A DNA stretch of 64,000 nucleotides from contig NZ_WQCA01000012.1 of the NCBI RefSeq assembly GCF_013032445.1, positions 62,001-126,000 on the forward strand, written 5' to 3'. Made by a program: the position numbers and the translations under genes. Below, piece by piece: positions 1 to 8,603 of the stretch (its first letter is position 1; each line of letters opens with the position of its first letter). Source of the stretch: Ruegeria arenilitoris. Lineage in GTDB: Bacteria > Pseudomonadota > Alphaproteobacteria > Rhodobacterales > Rhodobacteraceae. The notes beneath the pieces were generated by a model. The model saw only the letters and a list, made by a program, of their open reading frames with translations, did not search any database and had not been told where the DNA came from.

Positions 1-1085
1 GAGCCACCCTTGTCGGTGACATCTTTGATATGCTCTTCGACTTTGGCGACCGCATCGGCGTTAATAAGCGGACCGGTGGTCGTGCCGTCGGTAAGGCCAT
101 CACCGACTTTCAACGCTTCGACGGCAGCTTTCAGTTTGGCGGCGAAGGCGTCATAAACGCCGGCCTGCACATAGATGCGATTGGCGCAGACGCAGGTCTG
201 GCCATTGTTGCGGAACTTGCACAGCATCGCGCCTTCGACGGCCGCATCCAGATCGGCGTCGTCGAACACGATGAAGGGCGCGTTGCCACCCAGTTCCATC
301 GAGCATTTCATCACCTGATCGGCAGCCTGGCGCAGCAGGATGCGCCCCACCTCGGTCGAACCGGTAAAGGTCAGTTTCCGAACGCCGGGGTTTTCGCAGA
401 ACTCCTTGCCCACTTCGCTGGCCCGCGATGAGGGGACAACGTTGAAGACGCCTGCCGGGATTCCGGCCTTCTCGGCCAGTGCTGCCAGAACCAGAGCAGA
501 AAGCGGCGTTTCAGCAGCGGGGCGTGCGACAAAAGCACAACCGGCGGCCAGAGCGGGCCCGGCCTTGCGGGTGATCATGGCGTTTGGGAAGTTCCACGGC
601 GTGATCGAGGCCGCCACACCGATGGGCTGTTTCAGGACGGTAATCCGCTTGTCGCGTTGGTGACCGGGAATGGTCTCGCCATAGACCCGCTTGGCCTCTT
701 CACCAAAGAACTCGATGAAGGACGCGCCATAGCCGATCTCACCCACTGCCTCGGCCAGCGGCTTGCCCTGCTCGGCGGTCAGGATCTTGCCCAGATCCTC
801 GGCGTTTTCCATCATCAGATCGAACCAGTGCCGCAGGATCGCTGCGCGTTCCTTACCGGTCAGCTTGGCCCACTCCTTCTGCGCGGCCTCTGCCTGTGCA
901 ATGGCCCCCGCCACCTGCGTGCGGCTCAGGTCAGCGACCTCGGCCACAACATCGCCCCGAGCCGGGTTGGTCACGGCAAAGGTGCCGTTGTCACCGTCCA
1001 CCCACTGGCCGCCGATATAGGCTTTGGTCACCAGCAGATCGGGGTTTTTCATAATCGATTTCAGGTCGGTTGTTGCATCCAGCAT
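1..1085 (-). CDS. gabD: NAD(P)-dependent succinate-semialdehyde dehydrogenase, C-terminus cut by window edge
   Basis: Oxidises succinate semialdehyde to succinate (GABA shunt end step) in the cytoplasm; the close relative glutarate-semialdehyde dehydrogenase cannot be excluded. About 361 residues are present, roughly three quarters of the usual 480-490. Visible aldehyde-dehydrogenase landmarks are the transition-state Asn motif TPWNFPNA near residue 168, the general-base Glu in MELGGNAP near 263 and the catalytic Cys in NNGQTCVCANR near 297. The Cys-x-Cys form at the active site is typical of GabD. The start ATG at 1085 has a GGAGG-type ribosome site 6-8 bases upstream. The gene is transcribed out of the window, away from the operon at 1357, leaving a shared ~270-base upstream region. 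Confidence 0.9.
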   Translation of the reverse strand, partial: MLDATTDLKSIMKNPDLLVTKAYIGGQWVDGDNGTFAVTNPARGDVVAEVADLSRTQVAGAIAQAEAAQKEWAKLTGKERAAILRHWFDLMMENAEDLGKILTAEQGKPLAEAVGEIGYGASFIEFFGEEAKRVYGETIPGHQRDKRITVLKQPIGVAASITPWNFPNAMITRKAGPALAAGCAFVARPAAETPLSALVLAALAEKAGIPAGVFNVVPSSRASEVGKEFCENPGVRKLTFTGSTEVGRILLRQAADQVMKCSMELGGNAPFIVFDDADLDAAVEGAMLCKFRNNGQTCVCANRIYVQAGVYDAFAAKLKAAVEALKVGDGLTDGTTTGPLINADAVAKVEEHIKDVTDKGG

Positions 1086-1356
1086 GGGTCAGCCTCCGGC
1101 AGGAATTTGGTTCACGCGCACCCAATCAGGTGAGGTTTGGAATGTCTATGTCCACTGTGCCTCGCGGATCAATCCAGATTTGATCAAAAGTACCCTTTGC
1201 ACCTTTTCAAAAGTTCCACGCCTGGTTGTATGAACGCGCTTTCTTTTTCGTGATGAGTTTGCGAAAGTCTGCGTGATTTTTAGACCCAAAGGGATGTAAA
1301 TGAGCGTAACATTCCCTATCTTATTGGGTAATTGAACAAAAAAAGGGATAGTGCAG

Positions 1357-2436
1357 ATGTCGAACCATCAATTTGATGCCTTGATTGAAGAAACACAGGC
1401 AAAAGTGCAGGCAAGCCAGTCGCAGATCGAAAACCTGACCTCGCGGATTGACGCGGCACGGGCCAAGATCGGCACGGCCGAGGCGGATATCGACATCGAA
1501 AATGCCACGCTTGAGGACGTGCACGCCCATACCGAGGTGATGAACGCCAACATCGCCGAGCTGATCATGGGGCTGGACGATGTCACCAACGCGTTTTCCA
1601 AGGATTTCGACGAGATGCGCTCGAAAACCGGGTGGGAGTCGTTTGTTGGCATCTTCTCACGCCGGAAATCGGAATCGATGCGGCAGGAGCGGATGCGCAC
1701 CGCCAATATCGACGACAAGCTGCAGGACCTGATCGCCAAATCCGACGTGATTGTGAAACTGCTGCAAGGGCAGCTGTCCGTGTTGGAAGAACAGCGCGTC
1801 AAGGTCGAGGACAACCTGACCGGCACTCTGGACGACCGCGAGGCCACCGTGGCCGAGCTGGAATCGCTGCGCGCCGAAATTCTGGGCATGGACCCGACGA
1901 TAATCACGCTGGAAAACAAGATCAGCGTCGAACAGGACGCCGCCGCGCGGACCCAGTTGGAAACCGAACTGGCTGAGCTGAACAAGCAATATAACGCCAA
2001 GGTTCAGGAAGAGCAGGTCAAGCTGGCTAAAAGCCAGACGCTTGAGCGCTACATTGAAAAGGGCAAAACCTGGGTTGATTCACTACAGAACCAGGCGGCG
2101 ACGCAGATGGTGCTGATCAACAAGCTGCAGACAGACACGCAACAGCGCGTGGTGCTGTATGACGCCCTGACCAAATCGCTGAAAACCGCGCAGCAACAGG
2201 ACGTGGCCCACCGCATCAACGAGATCGGCGTGCAGACCGACCAAGAGGCGCAAACCGCCATGGCCGCCATCGGCACCGCAACCAATCAGAAGATGGCGGA
2301 TATGCTCGAGGCGCATGAGGACCACATGGTCTTTGCCCGCGACGTGCTGGAGAAAAAGGCCAAGGCGGATGAACGTTTTGCCCGCCGGTTTGCCTCGATT
2401 GTCGAGAAGCATGATAAGAACTTGTATGGCGGATGA
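1357..2436 (+). CDS. Long coiled-coil protein, first gene of the AAA+ operon
   Basis: A 359-residue soluble protein, almost entirely predicted alpha-helical coiled coil: heptad-like Leu/Ile spacing, many Glu, Lys, Gln and Asp, few Gly or Pro. There is no signal peptide or membrane segment. A short non-coiled patch near residues 85-110 (GWESFVGIFSRRKSES) separates an N-terminal helical arm from the long C-terminal rod. The helical register of the last ~130 residues recalls TelA/KlaA toxic-anion-resistance proteins, but that is a weak impression. An in-frame GTG exists at 1351; I chose ATG 1357 because AAGGG lies about 9 bases before it. The stop overlaps the next start (ATGA). Its position ahead of an AAA+ ATPase suggests a filament, adaptor or substrate-like partner; this is inference. 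Confidence 0.75.
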   Translation: MSNHQFDALIEETQAKVQASQSQIENLTSRIDAARAKIGTAEADIDIENATLEDVHAHTEVMNANIAELIMGLDDVTNAFSKDFDEMRSKTGWESFVGIFSRRKSESMRQERMRTANIDDKLQDLIAKSDVIVKLLQGQLSVLEEQRVKVEDNLTGTLDDREATVAELESLRAEILGMDPTIITLENKISVEQDAAARTQLETELAELNKQYNAKVQEEQVKLAKSQTLERYIEKGKTWVDSLQNQAATQMVLINKLQTDTQQRVVLYDALTKSLKTAQQQDVAHRINEIGVQTDQEAQTAMAAIGTATNQKMADMLEAHEDHMVFARDVLEKKAKADERFARRFASIVEKHDKNLYGG

Positions 2437-2714
2437 AGTGGTTTAGCCGAAAAGACGTAAGGCTGCTAAGGATTGGCTTCTTTCTCGTAGTTTGGCCGAT
2501 CCCGATTTATGTCCTAACTGCTCTTTTACACGAATTGGATGTTGCAGGCGGAGCTTACAAACTGCTCGGTTTTCTCACTCTTTACGTCGGGCCGGGCAGT
2601 ATGATTTTTGGGCTTATCATTTTCGCATTGTACTTGATCTCAGAAGTTTTTCTCCTGCCTTGGCGGCTCAACCAATTCTGTGGAAACCGTGATAGAAGAT
2701 CCACTAATGACTGA
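2433..2714 (+). CDS. Small two-segment membrane protein of the AAA+ operon
   Basis: A 93-residue protein with two hydrophobic stretches, near residues 14-32 (VVWPIPIYVLTALL region) and 43-75 (TLYVGPGSMIFGLIIFALYL region), followed by a basic tail. No family recognised. It starts in an ATGA overlap with the coiled-coil gene and runs 8 bases into the next gene, so translation is probably coupled. Base composition is visibly more A+T rich than its neighbours, with codons such as TTA, CTA and ATA that are scarce around it. It may be a late insertion into the operon or simply a membrane gene with relaxed codon use. Confidence 0.6.
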   Translation: MKWFSRKDVRLLRIGFFLVVWPIPIYVLTALLHELDVAGGAYKLLGFLTLYVGPGSMIFGLIIFALYLISEVFLLPWRLNQFCGNRDRRSTND

Positions 2715-3825
2715 TCCCACCCAAGACCATGTCGGCCTGACCGACACCTTCGCCTCGCGCCGCTATTTCCGCAAATTTGAGGTGATCACGGTCCACCTCC
2801 TGCGCGTGGCCGCGACGATGGAGGCGGAGGGCGCGATCAGCAAGCAAGAGGTGCGGATCGTGTCGCGCTACCTCTCGGGGCTGCTTTACACGTTCCGGGC
2901 GCTCAGCATGAAGTACCTGCTGGTCGGGCGCGATACGGGTCGGTTCTTTGGCAGCCTCGCCATGGACAAGCGCGACAGTGGGTTTCCTGTAGCGGCCGAA
3001 TTGCTGACCATGGCCAACGATGCGCAGCAGGCGCAGGTGCATCTGGCGAATATGCCCTCGGAAGACGATCTGAAAACCGACATGGTGCGGACCATCATTG
3101 GCGACCGTGACATCCCCACCAAACTGCAATTCGCGCTGTCCCAAAGGCTCTATTACGAGGAATTGCTGAAAGGACAGCTTTTCTGGGCTCGCAACGATCC
3201 CGAATGCCATTGGATCGGGAACGATGGCGAGCGGCGCAAATTCCTGATCCATTGGGCGGTGTATGACAGCCAGGTCAACTTGCCCGTGATTTATCTGATG
3301 CAGCTTGAGGACAGCGGCAAAACTGCGTTGCCCAAGGATCAGCGCCGCTGGCCTGAGGTGCAGGCGCATCTGATGGCGCAAGCGCTGGGCGGGTTGAAGC
3401 TGGTGACCATCGCCAAAGGCTTCGATCAGGATTTCGACGACCTGCACCCCAAACACCTGCGCCGCATCCATGTGGGGCCGATGTATTCCTCGGCCTATAC
3501 GGAGCAATCCGGCCCTTTGCGGCAGGTGCTGGAAGATGCGCAGGCGCCCGAGGGGCAGGACTGGGCGCTGGCCTGGACCACCGAGGAGCTGGAAAGCGAA
3601 GAGGTGATCGAAGAGCGCGCCGGGTGGTTCTCGACTGTCGAGCGCGAGGTCTTTGCGTTGGACCCGTTCGGTGGGCAGGGGGCCGAAACCGGTGCCACTC
3701 GCACCCAACGGTCGATCATCCTGCCGCAGCGCCCGTTTCAGGTGCTGGCCGAACGCAACCCGCCGGGCTTTGCGGATGTACGCAAGTTCGTGGTCAGCAA
3801 GTCCGGGCAGGTGTTGAGGTATTGA
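2707..3825 (+). CDS. Conserved protein of unknown function in the AAA+ operon
   Basis: A 372-residue, apparently cytoplasmic protein without recognisable catalytic motif, signal peptide or membrane segment. The N-terminal ~150 residues are helical with alternating charges. A Trp/Tyr-rich middle (FWARNDPECHWIGNDGERRK near 162-181) and an acidic stretch (TTEELESEEVIEERAG near 298-313) follow, and the tail ends in basic residues. I do not recognise the family. ATG 2707 overlaps the previous stop; an upstream in-frame GTG at 2680 would lie inside the preceding gene without a ribosome site. A Rhodobacterales intergenic repeat separates it from the ATPase gene, the only real gap in the operon. Confidence 0.7.
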   Translation: MTDPTQDHVGLTDTFASRRYFRKFEVITVHLLRVAATMEAEGAISKQEVRIVSRYLSGLLYTFRALSMKYLLVGRDTGRFFGSLAMDKRDSGFPVAAELLTMANDAQQAQVHLANMPSEDDLKTDMVRTIIGDRDIPTKLQFALSQRLYYEELLKGQLFWARNDPECHWIGNDGERRKFLIHWAVYDSQVNLPVIYLMQLEDSGKTALPKDQRRWPEVQAHLMAQALGGLKLVTIAKGFDQDFDDLHPKHLRRIHVGPMYSSAYTEQSGPLRQVLEDAQAPEGQDWALAWTTEELESEEVIEERAGWFSTVEREVFALDPFGGQGAETGATRTQRSIILPQRPFQVLAERNPPGFADVRKFVVSKSGQVLRY

Positions 3826-3841
3826 GGTTTTCGCCTTCCCT

Positions 3842-3900
3842 AACGGCCCCTTTCAGGGCCTGTCGGGCCATGAGACGAGAGTATTTTTGAAAAGATGAAG
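3842..3900 (+). repeat. Rhodobacterales intergenic repeat, degenerate copy
   Basis: A GGCCC/GGGCC hairpin (3845-3849 with 3856-3860) is followed by a tail, roughly 3877-3900, running GAGAGTATTTTTG then AAAAGATGAAG. A second, fuller copy lies at 56032-56097 with the tail GAGGATATTTTGGACAGATGAAG in the same order. Hairpin plus AGATGAAG tails are familiar between genes in roseobacter genomes; mobility or function is unknown to me. Here it sits inside an operon, where it could act in transcript processing or partial termination. Confidence 0.6.
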
Positions 3901-3917
3901 CAAGGGCGGTTGTTCAG

Positions 3918-5849
3918 ATGAGTTTGACGTCAGATCAGATGGAATTGCGCGAGGCGGATATTCGCAAACATTATCCGGCAGCGACTGCTTTGCTGAACGG
4001 GTTCGAACACGCGCCGCGGATTGCCAAACCCGTTGAGGCTACGGTCGAACGATCTCCGGGCGTGTCGACGGGGCGGCGGTTTCGGTCGACCACACCGGGG
4101 CTGGTAACGCGGCGTACCACACGGGCCGACGGGGTGCATCTGGTCGAACGGATTGAGGCGTCGGATGATGGGGATGCGTTGGTTTCTCCGCCGCAAGCCA
4201 CGACGCAGCAAGCGATACGCCGCGCCATTGCCATCGCTTTGTCTGTAGCGGAAGCCTATGCAGAGCAAACCCCTTTGGCCGATCTGAAACGTGCGAATTT
4301 GGCCGGAGACTTGCCGGCTGCTCGTAAGACCGAGTTCTCAGAGCTGCTGACCGTCGAAGCGCTCATTACACTCCACACCTTCGGCAATGCTCTGGCTTAT
4401 CTGTTGTCTTCACATCTGGGCGAAACCACGGTTGATCTGGGCGAAATCGAGGAGGTTCTGACCGACAATGGCCAACTCGCTCTGCATGGCGCTTTGTGGG
4501 AGCTGGACCAGACGCTGGCCAAACACGCCCCCGACGACGCCCACCTGATCGCGGCCACCAGCGCTTATGCCGAGCAGTTGATGGACAAGGCCGCCCTGCG
4601 CGCGCAGTCTGCGGGTCATCTGGCCCCGTTCCAGAACGCCGCCTGGCATATCGAGGCCGATGACCTGACGATCCGGGGATTCGAACCGGCATCGAAGGCG
4701 AAATCCACCACGCTGACCATGACATTCAAGAAACCGAACGAGGTGGTGGGCAACCATATCGCCAAGTATCAGGCGATGAAGCTGGCCAAAATGCTGATGG
4801 CCTATGATTTCGACCGCCGCCTGAACCCGTTTGCGGAACTCGGGGGGTTCATCTTCACCTTCATGGGCGACGGCAAACCGGGCACCGGCAAGACCACCCT
4901 GATCCAGATGATGGCCGGGCTGATCAACGACTATTGCCAGAACGCAGGCTATCCGTTCCGCTATCAGAACCTGAGTACCGACAACATCGACAGTTATCAG
5001 GGCAAATCCGGTCAGAACGCCAAGGCGTTTATCAATACGATCATCGACCCCTCGGTCATCGGCTTCGGCACCATCGACGACATTGACCAGCTTGCGGGCA
5101 AACGCGGCGACCGGCAGTCGTCAGCCGGGCAACTGGAAATCACCGCCGTTCTGATGGAGAGCTTTGCGGGCGCCAACACCGTCGTGCGCGGCAACTGCAC
5201 CTTTGGCATGTTCTCGAACTACCCCGAGAATGTGGACGACGCCCTGCGCCAACGGGCTGGGGCGCGGTTTCTGGTGGACGGGCCGCAGACGCGCGAGGAT
5301 TACATCGACATTCTGCACCTGCTGATGGGCCGCAACCACGACATCCCGTTGGGCGAGCACGACGCCTATGCCGCGCAGGAAATCAAAAAGGCCGTCGCCG
5401 CCAGTTTCGAAAGCCACTCCCGCCCGCATGAGGATGCCTTGCTGCAGGTCTATGACCGGGTCTCCGGCGATATCGGCCAGATGGACACAATCGCCAAACT
5501 GGGCACCTACCTCAAGGCGATCCAGCAGGCGGATGAGCGGTTTACAGGCCGCGCGATCAAGAACATCACCGACGCGGTCAAGGTCCGCGCGATGGATTTC
5601 GAACTGCCTGACGAGTGGATGGAAAACCCCGACCTGTTCCTGTTTCGCGACTACGACACCAAGAAGGCTATGATCGAGGATCTGCGCCAGCCGATCACTG
5701 TCGAGATGGTGATGCAAGAGATCAACCGCTACGCCGACAGCGAGTTCCGCTATGCCGACAAGAGCGACGAGGTCGCCATCGAAAACGCGGTGCGTGAGAT
5801 GGGCCGGATGGAAGAGGCCAAGCGGCGGTTTAGAAAGGAACTGGAATGA
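3918..5849 (+). CDS. AAA+ family ATPase
   Basis: A 643-residue cytoplasmic ATPase with an unrecognised N-terminal region of about 300 residues and a C-terminal AAA+ module. Walker A is MGDGKPGTGKTT near 314-325 and Walker B is GFGTIDDIDQ near 377-387. A sensor-1-like Asn is in MFSNYPENV near 431-437, and the following DDALRQRAGARF resembles the classical AAA second-region arginines. The Asp-Asp Walker B is the less common form of Asp-Glu, so hydrolysis should be tested rather than assumed. The residues after Walker A (YQNLSTDNIDSYQGKSGQN) look like pore-loop material. ATG 3918 follows AAGGGCGG. The stop overlaps the next start (ATGA). It is the likely engine of the operon, remodelling one of the co-encoded proteins; the substrate is unknown. 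Confidence 0.85.
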   Translation: MSLTSDQMELREADIRKHYPAATALLNGFEHAPRIAKPVEATVERSPGVSTGRRFRSTTPGLVTRRTTRADGVHLVERIEASDDGDALVSPPQATTQQAIRRAIAIALSVAEAYAEQTPLADLKRANLAGDLPAARKTEFSELLTVEALITLHTFGNALAYLLSSHLGETTVDLGEIEEVLTDNGQLALHGALWELDQTLAKHAPDDAHLIAATSAYAEQLMDKAALRAQSAGHLAPFQNAAWHIEADDLTIRGFEPASKAKSTTLTMTFKKPNEVVGNHIAKYQAMKLAKMLMAYDFDRRLNPFAELGGFIFTFMGDGKPGTGKTTLIQMMAGLINDYCQNAGYPFRYQNLSTDNIDSYQGKSGQNAKAFINTIIDPSVIGFGTIDDIDQLAGKRGDRQSSAGQLEITAVLMESFAGANTVVRGNCTFGMFSNYPENVDDALRQRAGARFLVDGPQTREDYIDILHLLMGRNHDIPLGEHDAYAAQEIKKAVAASFESHSRPHEDALLQVYDRVSGDIGQMDTIAKLGTYLKAIQQADERFTGRAIKNITDAVKVRAMDFELPDEWMENPDLFLFRDYDTKKAMIEDLRQPITVEMVMQEINRYADSEFRYADKSDEVAIENAVREMGRMEEAKRRFRKELE

Positions 5850-6301
5850 ATGATGTTCTACCTCTCATTGCGTATTACTCTTTGAGTGTCGCGATTTCGG
5901 CGCTTGTGGGGTGGTACGCAGGAAAAATGCGCTTGAAGAGAGACGAACACGCCGGCATGGGAGCGGTACTCGTAAGTTTGTTACTTGTATTCATTGTAGT
6001 GCCAATTGGACCTGCGATTCTTTCATCAATACTATCGGATGGGTTCGGTGACGTTCTGGGTTTTCTGAAATTTTGGGGATGGCTTCTTCTTCTTTCCTCT
6101 GTTTCCGACAAAGGGAGTGAATACTTTTTTCTCCTCTTAGTTTCGTGTGTTGCGGTCTGCTTGCTGAACCACGCTTTAGGGCGTCGCGCGGCGGCTGACG
6201 GCATTGCTTCGATGCAAGAAACTCAAAGCCGAATAAACTCTCAAAAGAGCCGTATGGGAGAAGCGCTTACACGCCATTCATCAAGGGATGGGCTGAAATG
6301 A
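5846..6301 (+). CDS. Small polytopic membrane protein of the AAA+ operon
   Basis: A 151-residue protein with about four hydrophobic segments, near residues 5-24, 40-62, 72-86 and 92-110, and a soluble C-terminal tail of ~40 residues rich in Arg, Ser and Gln. No family recognised. It is tied to both neighbours by ATGA overlaps, so it is co-translated with the ATPase and the DUF6638-like protein. A+T content is clearly higher than in either neighbour, as in the 93-residue membrane gene at 2433, hinting at later acquisition. A role as membrane anchor for the ATPase complex is speculation based only on position. Confidence 0.6.
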   Translation: MNDVLPLIAYYSLSVAISALVGWYAGKMRLKRDEHAGMGAVLVSLLLVFIVVPIGPAILSSILSDGFGDVLGFLKFWGWLLLLSSVSDKGSEYFFLLLVSCVAVCLLNHALGRRAAADGIASMQETQSRINSQKSRMGEALTRHSSRDGLK

Positions 6302-7635
6302 TCCGCCTCATCGAAAAAGGCCTGATGTTCGGCAACCTCGTCCACATCTCCAGCCCGGCTCTGGTCGAGCGGTATAACCGCGCATTGCAGCATCTGGCGG
6401 GCAAGACCACGGAACTGACAGATTTCCATGTCGATATCTCGGGTTATTCGCCGGAGGTGGGGATTGAGCTGGAAGACGAGCTCTACCTCAACCCCAACGG
6501 GGTCAACCGGCAGTTCATCCTGCTGACGACCGAGCAGAAACGCGCGCCTCTGCTGAATGTCAAATTTTCGACCTCGCGCGATATCCTGCGCGAATTCATC
6601 GAGATGAACGAGGCGCAGTTGTTCGCCCTGACCGCCACCGATGCGGTGGCCGGAGAGCTGGTGAACTCGGTTTTCAAACTCACCACACCGCGTGACTTGC
6701 TGAACCTGCGCAAGATTGAGATTGAGGCCGACACGGTCGGTGGCACCCTGCGCAAGGCCGAGCAACTGGCGGGCATGGTCGAACGGTTCAAAACCGAAGA
6801 GGACGCCTGGTTCGATGATGTGCTGATCGCAAAGATGATCGAAACCGCCAAGGAAACCGGCGACGTCACCCGCAACCCCGTCCACCTTCGCCACACCGCG
6901 TTTGAACAGCGCAACTTCTGGACGGCGCATTTCGGCGGGCTCTATCTGTTTCCCGATCTGGACTATCCGGCGGCGATTTGCATGGGCGAACTGCCTGATG
7001 ACATGCCGATCAAGCATGTTTTCGATCCTTCGCAAAAGCACCGGATTGCGGCCTTCCTGAACGACAATAATCTGGTAGAGACGATCATCGAGGCGCGTGG
7101 GGTGAACTCCACCGCTGTTCTGCAGCAAAAGATGGATTTTCTGACCGTCCACGCCGCCGCCGACGCAGGAGTTGACCTGACCGGGCTGGACCGTAGCGAC
7201 ATGCGCCGCCTGGCGCGAAACCACGCGGATCGCCTGCCCGAGGCGTTTCACGGCCTCGCCCAATTGCTGCGCTGGGCCAGCGATGGTGGGCCGTGGCCGC
7301 GCATCACCTCGGACCATCCGGCCTATTTCTATACGCTGCGGGCGTCTGATACACCCAACCGCGATCTGGTCAATATGCTGCTGGCGGAACTGGCACCGCT
7401 GGACCCACGTCAGATGTTCATCTGCCATAAGGAATTGTTCTACAGCACCTATTCCACCTGGCCCGAGACCAAGAAAGCCTATGTTGCCGACTTCCTCGCG
7501 CGCGAGTATCAGGTGGACAAGGCCGGTGCCCGCGCCGCGCTGTTCGGCCATGAACCGGACATGAGCGGTAATGACCGGGTCAGCGATGACATCATCGCAC
7601 GCGTTGGCCCGTGGGGCGCCGTTGGGAGAGGATAA
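6298..7635 (+). CDS. DUF6638-like conserved protein of the AAA+ operon
   Basis: A 445-residue, apparently soluble protein. The sequence reminds me of the Rhodobacterales family annotated as DUF6638, an attribution made from memory and not verified. No catalytic motif is evident. The N-terminal half has mixed strand/helix character. The middle holds an aromatic patch (HFGGLYLFPDLDYPA near 216-230). The C-terminus carries a short His/Tyr/Phe-rich segment (MFICHKELFYSTYSTWPE near 373-390). It starts in an ATGA overlap and ends immediately before the next ATG (TAA-ATG), so it is tightly coupled on both sides. Its repeated position beside the AAA+ gene suggests it is a partner or client; this is inference. 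Confidence 0.7.
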   Translation: MIRLIEKGLMFGNLVHISSPALVERYNRALQHLAGKTTELTDFHVDISGYSPEVGIELEDELYLNPNGVNRQFILLTTEQKRAPLLNVKFSTSRDILREFIEMNEAQLFALTATDAVAGELVNSVFKLTTPRDLLNLRKIEIEADTVGGTLRKAEQLAGMVERFKTEEDAWFDDVLIAKMIETAKETGDVTRNPVHLRHTAFEQRNFWTAHFGGLYLFPDLDYPAAICMGELPDDMPIKHVFDPSQKHRIAAFLNDNNLVETIIEARGVNSTAVLQQKMDFLTVHAAADAGVDLTGLDRSDMRRLARNHADRLPEAFHGLAQLLRWASDGGPWPRITSDHPAYFYTLRASDTPNRDLVNMLLAELAPLDPRQMFICHKELFYSTYSTWPETKKAYVADFLAREYQVDKAGARAALFGHEPDMSGNDRVSDDIIARVGPWGAVGRG

Positions 7636-7902
7636 ATGTTTGTCGCGCTAAGGTTTTTGATTCCACTGCTGATTTTCCTGACGATCCTCTATGTCGGCGT
7701 ATCGCTCTATTCCCGCTGGGTGCGACGCGGTAAACTGATCGCACATTGGGAGAAAAAGGGACTGACCGGCGATCGGGATGCTTTTGTTCGGCGCGGGTTG
7801 GAAAAATATGACGGATCATTTCGCCGCAAACTGATCCTGGGGATTTACGTGGTGCCGCTGGGACTAATCGCGATCCTGATTTACGTTTCGAATTTCATGT
7901 GA
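7636..7902 (+). CDS. Small membrane protein of the AAA+ operon
   Basis: An 88-residue protein with one hydrophobic helix at the N-terminus (near residues 4-24) and another at the C-terminus (near 65-85). A basic, soluble middle (RWVRRGKLIAHWEKKGL) lies between them. This is a two-pass inner-membrane layout. The family is not recognised, though the length and layout recall small Rhodobacterales cation-transporter-like hypothetical proteins. It starts directly after the stop of the preceding gene and overlaps the region of the next start. Confidence 0.65.
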   Translation: MFVALRFLIPLLIFLTILYVGVSLYSRWVRRGKLIAHWEKKGLTGDRDAFVRRGLEKYDGSFRRKLILGIYVVPLGLIAILIYVSNFM

Positions 7903-7913
7903 GGGTTTCGTCA

Positions 7914-8558
7914 ATGCGTTACATCAAATGGGCCATCATCATCCTGTTCTGGGGGACGATTGCAGTGGTGCTGAACTATACCCTGCCGCAGCATGACGTG
8001 GTGCGAATCTCGGATACCTATGAAAAACGGATCGATCCGGGTGAGAACAGTATCTTTTGGTCAGTGCAGGACGTTGGCAGCGACGCGACCACTCCGAATC
8101 GGGACGTGTTCTTCATCCAGACGCGCAAGACGAACGGCAAGGTCATGGTCTACCGGAACGAAGACACCGGCTGGGGCTGGCCGCCCTATTTCAAGCTGAA
8201 TTCCTCGAACCTGCAGGCTGAGGCCGCGGACCTTAAATCAACCACCGAAAGCCCGCGATGGGTCGTCGTGCGCCACTATGGCTGGCGTAGCGAATTCCTG
8301 TCGATCTTTCCAAACGCTGTGAAAATCTGGCAGGTCGACGATCCGGACATCCGGATCATACCGTGGTTCAACATTATTTTCCTGACCGTCTTCTTTGCAC
8401 TGATCTGGGCCATCTGGGTACGCTGGCGCCGGTTCCGCGAGGCGCGCGTCGATCCGATGCTCGAGAATGTGGAAGACGGTCTTTACGCCGCTGGCGATGC
8501 AATCGAAGAAAAAAGCAGCCGGTTCAAGCAATGGCTGAACAGTTGGAAGTCCAAATGA
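7914..8558 (+). CDS. DUF1523 family membrane protein
   Basis: A 214-residue protein matching my recollection of DUF1523, a family seen mainly in alphaproteobacteria and lacking an assigned function. An N-terminal membrane helix (residues 4-22) is followed by a periplasmic strand-rich domain with GWGWPPYFKLN near 84-94. A second membrane helix lies at about 150-168, and a basic cytoplasmic tail ends the protein. ATG 7914 is preceded by GAGGG eight bases away; a GTG at 7899 is also in frame but overlaps the previous stop without a site. It is the last gene of the operon, facing flgI tail to tail. Confidence 0.75.
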   Translation: MRYIKWAIIILFWGTIAVVLNYTLPQHDVVRISDTYEKRIDPGENSIFWSVQDVGSDATTPNRDVFFIQTRKTNGKVMVYRNEDTGWGWPPYFKLNSSNLQAEAADLKSTTESPRWVVVRHYGWRSEFLSIFPNAVKIWQVDDPDIRIIPWFNIIFLTVFFALIWAIWVRWRRFREARVDPMLENVEDGLYAAGDAIEEKSSRFKQWLNSWKSK

Positions 8559-8559
8559 C

Positions 8560-8582
8560 GGCGGAGATCATCTGATCCCGCC
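8560..8582. terminator. Hairpin between convergent operons (weak terminator)
   Basis: GGCGG-A-GATC, a four-base loop and GATC-CCGCC form a hairpin with one bulged A, two bases after the DUF1523 stop and 22 bases from the flgI stop. There is no T tract on either strand, so it may mark RNA 3' ends or depend on Rho. Confidence 0.35.
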
Positions 8583-8603
8583 ATCGCCCCGGCAACCATG
8601 TAA

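Noticed and set aside
2704-3708. 334-codon minus-strand frame
   Set aside because: Antisense shadow of the conserved gene at 2707; biased to His, Arg and Gln.
6241-7551. 436-codon minus-strand frame
   Set aside because: Antisense to the DUF6638-like gene, no ribosome site and no protein-like motifs.
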